Source: SZUA-309 sp965230005
GTDB taxonomy: Bacteria; Pseudomonadota; Gammaproteobacteria; Pseudomonadales; Azotimanducaceae
Direction of reading: 5' to 3'
Assembly: GCA_965230005.1 (NCBI GenBank)
Contig: OZ245934.1
Coordinates: forward strand, 1,736,001-1,800,000
DNA: 64,000 bases
In this document: positions 57,610 to 64,000 of the stretch, in pieces
How the letters are laid out: every line of letters starts with the position of its first letter
Numbering within the stretch: the stretch's first letter is position 1
Made by a program: the position numbers and the translations under genes
Notes under the pieces: model-generated
The model's database searches: none
What the model saw: only the letters and a program-made list of their open reading frames with translations
What the model was told of the DNA's origin: nothing

Positions 57610-60441
57610 TTACTGGAAGCGATAGCCGAAACGGAGGCCAATGGTCCGAGGTCGATTGGTGTTCACACTCGGCGTGTAATCCGTCGCATTGACGTTCAGC
57701 TGCGCACGTTCGTTGAAGAGGTTGTTAACAAACAGCTCCGCTGTCCAGCCGTCACGGCGTACACCGGTAGCAACATCCACCAGCGCATAAGCCTCCTGCT
57801 CATAGCGGGCTGCCTTGAAGCGTGTGTCACCATTCGAGTCCACGTCGATAAAGTCCGGGTTGGTCACGGAGGTAAGATTGTCGCCGGTGAGCGGCACCCC
57901 GCAAAAACCGCCTTCCTCCTTGATGCTGAGACCTGAGCCGACTCCGAAGGTTTGCGCGGTGACGTCTTCCACGAAGTAGGCGTTGCAAGTGGAGGCAGCC
58001 CGGGAATTGCCCGTGTAAACGAGGGCCGCCTGGAACCAGCCGTCGGCCTGGAAGCCTTCGATGGGGAAGTCGTAGCGGGCCCGGAGGTTGCCGCGGAACT
58101 CCGGTGTCCAGGGCAGGCGGCTGCCCACAGGCACAACGATCTCCTCGAGCTGCGGATTCACCCGGCTGAGCTCGTTGTCGACGAGGCTCATGCCGCCAGA
58201 CAGGGTCCAGCGGTCGCCGATGAGCCAGGTGAAATCGAGGTCTAAGCCGTCAATCTCGGCGTCGCCGGCATTCTCGATGAAAACCAAGAAGGCGACGTTC
58301 GCCGGATCGAAGCGGGAGATCTGCAGGTCCGTGATCTCAGTCCGGTAGAGCGTCGCGTTCAGGTTCAGGGTGCGCTCGAGGAAACTGCCCTTGAAGCCGA
58401 TCTCGAAGTTCTCCAGCTCGTCCGTCTGGGCGATGGCGGGCACCAGATAGCCGTCGTAAACACCCTGGTCATTGTTGGCCCCCTGACCGGCGTTCCTGTT
58501 CGCCGTCTGGGGACGGAAGCCCTCAGAGTAGGCACCGAACAACATCGTGTTATCAGACATATTCCAGCTCAAAGTGCCGCGCCAGATCGTATCTTTCTGA
58601 CTGATAACGCCGTTGCTCTTAAAGCCATCGATGAAGAAGCTGCCGTCGTTCACGCCATCGACGATCGCCTGAGCCGCGTCCGGGCTGAAGAAGGTTTCGA
58701 GGTCGGCTGGATCGCCGGAGCTGGAAAACTGACCCAGTGCTTCCAGACGCTCGGTCACCCGATTGTCGAAGCCCTGGCCGTCGCAGAGCTCGCCGGCGCC
58801 TTTGCAGCCGAAAGAAGAACCGGTGGAGCCGATAAACTCATAGTCGATGTCGTAGCGGCGGGCACCCACGGTGAAGGAGACTGCGTCGGTAATGTCGAAG
58901 CCGAACTCGCCGAAGAAGGCGATCTGCTCCTCGTTGCGGGTAAAGCTGTTGACGAAGGTCGTGGCTGGACCGCGTCCAAAGGGATCGGTAACGCCGGACA
59001 CCGTGCTGATGATGTTGTCCGGCGTCGGCGGGGAGTTCGCCCCTTCCGGAGAAGTTCGGGTGCCCGGCGCGGAAGCCGTCAGGAAGCCGGCCTCATCGGT
59101 GCCGAAGTACTGGAACTGACCGTCCGATTTAGTTTTCTGATCATCGATGAAGATACCGGCGGTAACCCGCCAGCGCTTCGCCGGATCCGTGCTGATGCGG
59201 AACTCGTTGGTGAAGCGCTCACTCGTGGTGTTACCGAGGTACTGCTTGGTGGGATCGAAGCAGTCCGTGTAACTCGTGTAGCCGTTGCCGGTGCAGAGAT
59301 AGTAGGCCTGATAGCCGCCACCGTTCGTATAGCCGGTGTAGTCCTGCGTGTAGAAGACGTCGCGATCAAGAAACCCGCCGGTATAGACAAAATCGAGCAT
59401 GCCGAGGCGCCCGTTCAGGGTCCAGGTGGTCAGCCCGAACTCGTCCTGATTGCGGCTCGGGGTGAAGCGATTTACCGCCGACCCGTCGTCTAGGACCGGG
59501 TCGTATTCGAATACACCCTCGGTTTTTAGGGTCTGGTTCGTGTGCTGCAGCAGCACGTCCCAGTTATCATTGATGAGATACGAGAGACCAAAGCGCGCGC
59601 CGGAGTAAACGGCTTCGTTGAAGTCTTTCTCGACGAGCGCGCTGTTGTTCGCTACAGCCATGGTCGCGCGCTCACCGCCGCAGGCAGCGGGATCGTCCGC
59701 AGAACCGGAGCAGATGCGCGCGCCGCCGACGGCGTTGCGGTTCATGACCTCGATGCTGCCCTGATAAGTGCCCGCATCGTTATCGATCCAGCCACCGGCG
59801 CGGTCACTGAAGGCGGCTACCCGAAACGCCAGCTTTTCGGTTAGGGGCAGGTTCAGAAACGCCGTAACCGCCGTGCTCGGCTCGCCGCCCTTCGTGCCGC
59901 TGAAGGTGGTATCGAAACCCGCCTCCACGCCGTCGATCCGCGGCTTGTTGGTGATGAGCCGCACGGTACCGGTCTGGGAGCTGGCGCCAAAGAGCGTGCC
60001 CTGGGGCCCCGCAAGCACCTCGATGCGCTCGAGGTCCGTGGCGTACACATCGAGGTTCCGGCCGCCGAAGGAAACGGGCTGCTCATCCTGATAGAGGGCG
60101 ACCGCCGGTGCCGAACCCTGCACGGAGGAGACCGTAATCGAAGACTGCTCTGTCGCCGCTCCGCGCACATAGAGTTCGCGCTGCCCAGGCCCGCGGCCGG
60201 AGCTCACCACGTTGGTGAGGAACTGCGCATACTCGTCGAAGTTGCTCACGCCGAGCTCTTGAAGGCTGTCGCCGGTGAGTGCACTGATGGATACGGGAAT
60301 GTCCTGCATGGACTCGGCCCGCTTGGTCGCGGTGACCACAATCTCTTCGATCTCCGCCGCATGGACCGACCCACTGGAAGCGGCTCCCGCCGCCACGGCC
60401 GAAGCCACAGCCTGACTGAGTCTGCTGCGTTCAAACTGCAC
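57610..60441 (-). CDS. TonB-dependent outer-membrane receptor
   Basis: 943 residues from a GTG at 60441 with GGGGAG 7 nt upstream; it opens a signal peptide (MQFERSRLSQAVASAVAAGA, cleavage at SVHA-AE). A TonB box EEIVVTATKR, a plug domain (DIPVSISALTGDSLQELGVS, RIEVLAGPQGTLFGASSQTG, VRLITNKP) and a large barrel ending in RPRTIGLRFGYRFQ follow. Takes up an unknown ligand by TonB energy. Four cysteine pairs in extracellular loops (e.g. GGARICSGSADDPAACGGE). The promoter upstream has a palindrome in its spacer. Co-transcribed with the TPR-sulfotransferase gene. Confidence 0.93.
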   Translation of the reverse strand: MQFERSRLSQAVASAVAAGAASSGSVHAAEIEEIVVTATKRAESMQDIPVSISALTGDSLQELGVSNFDEYAQFLTNVVSSGRGPGQRELYVRGAATEQSSITVSSVQGSAPAVALYQDEQPVSFGGRNLDVYATDLERIEVLAGPQGTLFGASSQTGTVRLITNKPRIDGVEAGFDTTFSGTKGGEPSTAVTAFLNLPLTEKLAFRVAAFSDRAGGWIDNDAGTYQGSIEVMNRNAVGGARICSGSADDPAACGGERATMAVANNSALVEKDFNEAVYSGARFGLSYLINDNWDVLLQHTNQTLKTEGVFEYDPVLDDGSAVNRFTPSRNQDEFGLTTWTLNGRLGMLDFVYTGGFLDRDVFYTQDYTGYTNGGGYQAYYLCTGNGYTSYTDCFDPTKQYLGNTTSERFTNEFRISTDPAKRWRVTAGIFIDDQKTKSDGQFQYFGTDEAGFLTASAPGTRTSPEGANSPPTPDNIISTVSGVTDPFGRGPATTFVNSFTRNEEQIAFFGEFGFDITDAVSFTVGARRYDIDYEFIGSTGSSFGCKGAGELCDGQGFDNRVTERLEALGQFSSSGDPADLETFFSPDAAQAIVDGVNDGSFFIDGFKSNGVISQKDTIWRGTLSWNMSDNTMLFGAYSEGFRPQTANRNAGQGANNDQGVYDGYLVPAIAQTDELENFEIGFKGSFLERTLNLNATLYRTEITDLQISRFDPANVAFLVFIENAGDAEIDGLDLDFTWLIGDRWTLSGGMSLVDNELSRVNPQLEEIVVPVGSRLPWTPEFRGNLRARYDFPIEGFQADGWFQAALVYTGNSRAASTCNAYFVEDVTAQTFGVGSGLSIKEEGGFCGVPLTGDNLTSVTNPDFIDVDSNGDTRFKAARYEQEAYALVDVATGVRRDGWTAELFVNNLFNERAQLNVNATDYTPSVNTNRPRTIGLRFGYRFQ

Positions 60442-60480
60442 TGATTTTCTCCCCAAGGACCTAGGCCCATGATTTTGTTA

Positions 60481-60515
60481 TGGCAGGCAAGCGTCACCTC
60501 AACACTGGCCTGCCA
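60481..60515. promoter_or_regulatory. Inverted repeat in the receptor leader
   Basis: TGGCAGGC (60481-60488) and GCCTGCCA (60508-60515) form a perfect 8-bp stem with a 19-nt loop, located between the receptor's promoter (60520-60549) and its start codon (60441), so within the untranslated leader. Could be a leader hairpin or a second operator. Confidence 0.5.
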
Positions 60516-60519
60516 GTTC

Positions 60520-60549
60520 ATTAGAACACTAATTGTTATTAGTTAGCAA
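60520..60549 (-). promoter_or_regulatory. Receptor promoter with palindrome filling the spacer
   Basis: On the reverse strand, TTGCTA (60549-60544) is an acceptable -35 and TCTAAT (60525-60520) a 5/6 match to the -10, 18 bp apart. The spacer contains ACTAAT-4-ATTAGT (60543-60528), a perfect 6-bp dyad just below the -35. This is how MarR/TetR repressors block RNA polymerase; the next upstream gene is a marR. It drives the receptor and sulfotransferase genes. Confidence 0.6.
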
Positions 60550-60734
60550 AATGCCGGTTTTCCCTGTCATCGGATCAAAAGCGCGACAAGTGCTCCGTTA
60601 ATGTCTAAAAAACAGGGGATTGAAGGCAGCCGAACGATCCTGGACCGATTCGACTAGTATGAGGTCGATCAATTATTAAATAGCGTCGAATATTTTTTGC
60701 CGAAGCGGCAACCAGAGGCTCTGAAAATGTGCTG
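60550..60734. other. Non-coding interval with one hairpin
   Basis: Between the receptor promoter and the tandem repeat. Contains TTGCCG-AAG-CGGCAA (60697-60711) next to an A/T run, and CTGAAAA/TTTTCAG (60721-60727, 60736-60742) leading into the repeat. The short frames here have no ribosome site. Otherwise I see nothing. Confidence 0.4.
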
Positions 60735-60810
60735 TTTTTCAGCCGACTCACGGCGTTTTTCAGCCGACTCACGGCGTTTTTCAGCCGACTCACGGCGTTT
60801 TTCAGCCGAC
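60735..60810. repeat. 21-bp tandem repeat at the 3' end of marR
   Basis: Unit TTTTTCAGCCGACTCACGGCG begins at 60735, 60756 and 60777, with a partial fourth copy from 60798 that runs into the gene. The partial copy supplies the last codons and stop of marR on the reverse strand (GTCGGCTGA), so copies of the gene's end were added downstream of it. On the + strand each unit has GCCG-ACTCA-CGGC followed by G and five T, a weak terminator-like shape. Confidence 0.85.
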
Positions 60811-61275
60811 GTCTTCCCCAGGGGCCAGCAGCGGCGCGGCATCGAGATCCTGAGCGTCCATCATTGCGGCCACCCGAGCGAGAGAAGAAACGATGAGGTA
60901 CTGCTCCCAGTCTTCGAGCTGGTTGAAGCGGGCCACAAAACCCTCCTGCAGCGGCTTCGGGGCGCTTTTGAGCAGCTTGCGCCCTTTCGGACTCACATCA
61001 AGATTTACTCGCCGTTTGTCCTGCTGACTGCGCTCCCGGCGGATCAGGTCCTGCGCTTCGAGTCGATTGAGGATGTTCGTCACCGTCGCCTGACTGAGAC
61101 TCACATCGCGACTGATGCGGGAAACGGTCGGCTCTTCGGCTTCGAGGATCGCGCGCATGACAACAAGCTGCGGTGTCGTGAGCCCTGTTTCTTTGCCGAG
61201 CTTCCGCGAATGCAGATCGCTCGCGCGGATGATCCGGCGCAGGGAAACGAGTACATCGTCGGTAAGATCGGTCAT
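60802..61275 (-). CDS. MarR-family transcriptional regulator
   Basis: 157 residues. MarR winged helix: GLTTPQLVVMRAILEAEEPT, VSRISRDVSLSQATVTNILN, RLEAQDLIRRERSQQDKRRV (the DxR wing). C-terminal helices for dimerisation (LEDWEQYLIVSSLARVAAMM). Ligand unknown, often aromatic acids or oxidants. Positioned to control the downstream receptor operon through the palindrome in its promoter, although the acr3 gene on the other side is an alternative target. Ends in a tandem repeat. Confidence 0.9.
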   Translation of the reverse strand: MTDLTDDVLVSLRRIIRASDLHSRKLGKETGLTTPQLVVMRAILEAEEPTVSRISRDVSLSQATVTNILNRLEAQDLIRRERSQQDKRRVNLDVSPKGRKLLKSAPKPLQEGFVARFNQLEDWEQYLIVSSLARVAAMMDAQDLDAAPLLAPGEDVG

Positions 61276-61301
61276 GAGCGATCTTTTATCACAACGTCTG
61301 C

Positions 61302-62462
<1,161 letters not shown>

Positions 62463-62502
62463 GATCGCCCTCCGCAGTCAGCGTATCAGTGAAACGAGAG
62501 CG

Positions 62503-62925
62503 TCAATCAACGCCGAGGGCTATTCGTGCGCCTTTGATGGCACCGGCGTAGATGCCGGTCGCCACGTTAATGGCCTGTTCTTCGGGCACACCCCGCGGCT
62601 CGAAGGTGCCCGTCCAGTTAACGGTGCAGGTGCCGTCCCCGTTGTCACCGATTTCCACAGCGGCCGAGTAGTTACTGAAAGGCAGCGGTGAGTCTTCGTT
62701 GATGATCGAGTAGCTGAAGCTGCGGGACGCCGGATCATGGGTATCGAGACGTTCGACCACGTTGGCGCCGCCCATAGTGATGGTTCGGATCATGCCGACC
62801 CCCTCTCCCTCGAAGGCGACGGCCTCAATGGCACCCCCGGCTTTGATCCCGGCAAAATCGCCGAGCTGCTCCCAGACTGCGTCCGCGCTGGCGGACACCG
62901 TTTTCACAACCTTGGCTTCGCTCAT
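62503..62925 (-). CDS. SRPBCC-family (polyketide cyclase/START-like) protein
   Basis: 140 residues from the ATG 62925, which has a GGGGAGAGGGG tract upstream. SRPBCC fold signs: VVKTVSASADAVWEQLGDFA, RTITMGGANVVERLDTHDPA, FSYSIINEDSPLPFSNYSAA, CTVNWTGTFEPRGVPE. Binds a hydrophobic ligand in a helix-grip pocket; function unknown. Probably co-transcribed with acr3. Confidence 0.88.
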   Translation of the reverse strand: MSEAKVVKTVSASADAVWEQLGDFAGIKAGGAIEAVAFEGEGVGMIRTITMGGANVVERLDTHDPASRSFSYSIINEDSPLPFSNYSAAVEIGDNGDGTCTVNWTGTFEPRGVPEEQAINVATGIYAGAIKGARIALGVD

Positions 62926-63008
62926 GGTTTCCCCTCTCCCCATCTATGCTGCAATGGCCCAGTGTAGAAGCTCCGGGCGCTGGCGTCTTGTTCCCGAGGC
63001 TCGCGTGA

Positions 63009-63584
63009 TCAGGCCACCGCAGCGCGCAGATCGTTGGCAAGCGCTTCGGCAAGCGCCGCATCGTCAAGCACTGCCTGAGCAGCCTCGAAGCGCACGTCGC
63101 GGAGCCCCACGAACGCCAGCACGTGACGCAGATAGGGCGTCGAGAAGTCTGCCGCGCTGCCTACCTGCGTGCCGCCGGAACTGACAAGCACACGAACAGG
63201 CTTGTCTGTCAGGAGACCCACCGGTCCTTCGGCGGAATAGGTAAAGGTCAGACCCGCCCGAGCCAGATGGTCGATCCAGTTCTTGAGGCGCGCCGGGGTG
63301 CCAAAGTTGTAGATAGGAGCGCCGATCAGCAGCGCATCGGCGCCCTCCACTTCCGCGACGAGACTGTCGGAAAGCTCGAGGTGCTGGCGCTGTTCGTCGC
63401 TGCGCGCGGCATCCGGTGTGAAGTTTGCTCCAATCCAGGATTCATCGAAGTGCGGCAGCGGCGCCGCACCGAGATCCCGATGCACGAGCTCAATGCCCTC
63501 CAGCGCGCCCAGCACCTGATCGACGGCTTTGCGGCTCAGGGAACCTTCAGACCGCGGACTGCAGTCTATACGTAACAGTTTCAT
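63009..63584 (-). CDS. azoR: FMN-dependent NADH-azoreductase
   Basis: 191 residues. Flavodoxin-like fold with MKLLRIDCSPRSEGSLSRKA, the FMN loop GAPIYNFGTPARLKNWIDHL and LVSSGGTQVGSAADFSTPYL. Two-electron reduction of azo, nitro or quinone compounds with NAD(P)H; in bacteria also involved in thiol and quinone stress. Immediately upstream is a 14-bp hairpin (63590-63625), and no strong Shine-Dalgarno is visible. Confidence 0.9.
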   Translation of the reverse strand: MKLLRIDCSPRSEGSLSRKAVDQVLGALEGIELVHRDLGAAPLPHFDESWIGANFTPDAARSDEQRQHLELSDSLVAEVEGADALLIGAPIYNFGTPARLKNWIDHLARAGLTFTYSAEGPVGLLTDKPVRVLVSSGGTQVGSAADFSTPYLRHVLAFVGLRDVRFEAAQAVLDDAALAEALANDLRAAVA

Positions 63585-63589
63585 GGGTT

Positions 63590-63625
63590 ATGTCCGTTAG
63601 GCTCAAGCCTCAGCCTAACGGACAT
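63590..63625. promoter_or_regulatory. 14-bp inverted repeat just before azoR
   Basis: ATGTCCGTTAGGCT (63590-63603) and AGCCTAACGGACAT (63612-63625) are perfect complements with an 8-nt loop. The stem ends 5 nt before the azoR ATG and covers the place of its ribosome site. No T-run follows on either side, so it is not an ordinary terminator; an operator or a translation-blocking leader is likelier. Confidence 0.7.
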
Positions 63626-63648
63626 GCCGTCAAGGTAAAGTCGTCGGC

Positions 63649-64000
63649 TCAGATCTCAAAGCAGCTTTCGACAGCAGACTGGTTGCCGGGCTTCGACTCG
63701 ATGATCTCGCCCTCGTCGCCCTCAAACTCCCCGGTCTCGACCCTGACGATGATCTCGAACTTGATTTCCTCGACCGCCACCTCCATGCCGGTATCTTCGT
63801 CTTCAACCATGAGCCCTTCCGCCAGCTCAACGAACGCCTCAGGCACCGTCCATTCAGTAACATCCGGAGGGACAAGAGCCGTCGTCTTGTAGTCCGTGTC
63901 ATCGATCTCGACCACGAACTCATAGTAGATCACGCTGTTATCGCCAAGCGGTGCGTCCGTGTCAAAACCCAGCGAAACGTGCGTTCGGGTAACCGGATCC
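63649..64000 (-). CDS. Acidic hypothetical protein, N-terminus beyond the window
   Basis: The frame is open from 63649 to the right edge, so its beginning is missing; the apparent start GTG at 63933 is only an internal codon, because PVTRTHVSLGFDTDAPLGDN continues upstream. The visible 116 residues are strongly acidic and beta-rich (YYEFVVEIDDTDYKTTALVP, MEVAVEEIKFEIIVRVETGE, then FEGDEGEIIES) and end in CFEI. No family recognised. May be an exported beta-sandwich domain or a metal-binding tail. Confidence 0.6.
   Translation of the reverse strand, partial: DPVTRTHVSLGFDTDAPLGDNSVIYYEFVVEIDDTDYKTTALVPPDVTEWTVPEAFVELAEGLMVEDEDTGMEVAVEEIKFEIIVRVETGEFEGDEGEIIESKPGNQSAVESCFEI

Noticed and set aside
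60605..60793. Reverse-strand 62-codon frame with VSRLKNA heptad repeats
   Set aside because: It is just the 21-bp repeat read in a different frame from marR, begins at GTG without a ribosome site and has no conserved sequence.
60735..60810. CRISPR array
   Set aside because: Repeat copies are directly adjacent with no spacers, and no cas genes are present.

Overview
The window reads as chromosomal DNA of an aerobic, GC-rich (about 60 percent by eye, not computed) Gram-negative bacterium. Outer-membrane proteins (a TonB-dependent receptor, a DcaP-type porin), BCCT and Mrp sodium/proton systems and many acyl-CoA enzymes suggest a marine or halotolerant gammaproteobacterium that degrades lipids, hydrocarbons or terpenoids. 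The assignment to a group such as Halieaceae is only a guess. I see no rRNA, tRNA, CRISPR array, insertion sequence or prophage.

Layout. 1-6.2 kb: an exported RidA-like protein (cut by the left edge), a 4CL-type acyl-CoA ligase, a PhyH dioxygenase fused to HEAT repeats, a second PhyH dioxygenase, a TetR regulator and a protein with an intact COQ4 metal motif. 6.2-10.8 kb: a thiol-redox block with LysR, an unannotated 43-residue cysteine-containing ORF, two peroxiredoxin-like proteins, an AhpD-like protein and a frameshifted membrane protein. 10.8-13 kb: a CPA1 antiporter and a CPBP protease. 13-21.7 kb: a tight seven-gene catabolic operon (amidohydrolase, thiolase-like protein, DUF35, CoA-transferase, amidohydrolase, CYP153 P450, alcohol dehydrogenase) divergent from a FadR-type regulator. 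21.8-28.7 kb: a two-RCK potassium channel, a methyltransferase that apparently starts at ATT, a saccharopine-dehydrogenase-like oxidoreductase, a thioesterase, then a TetR/crotonase/unknown-protein unit with twin operators. 28.7-29.1 kb: a palindrome-rich non-coding stretch.

29.1-44 kb: a beta-lactamase-like lipoprotein, an XRE/nucleotidyltransferase pair of toxin-antitoxin type with an operator placed on its promoter, assorted exported and metabolic genes (MscS, YciA, GNAT, crotonase, DUF192), and a YtcJ amidohydrolase/DcaP porin pair divergent from a winged-helix/TPR regulator. 44-52 kb: an HxlR regulator heading an Mrp-type antiporter operon with no full-length MrpA, three NuoL/M/N-like subunits, an MbhD/E-MnhB fusion and a small two-helix protein. 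52-64 kb: a PEP-mutase/ICL family enzyme, a MOSC protein, a BetT-like carrier, a TPR-sulfotransferase with its TonB receptor, MarR followed by a 21-bp tandem repeat, an Acr3 arsenite pump apparently starting at CTG, an SRPBCC protein, an azoreductase behind a 14-bp hairpin, and the 3' part of an acidic protein cut by the right edge.

The strongest leads for undescribed biology are the CYP153/thiolase-like/DUF35 operon, the COQ4-motif protein, the XRE/nucleotidyltransferase pair, the receptor/TPR-sulfotransferase pair with a palindrome in its promoter spacer, and the palindrome island.
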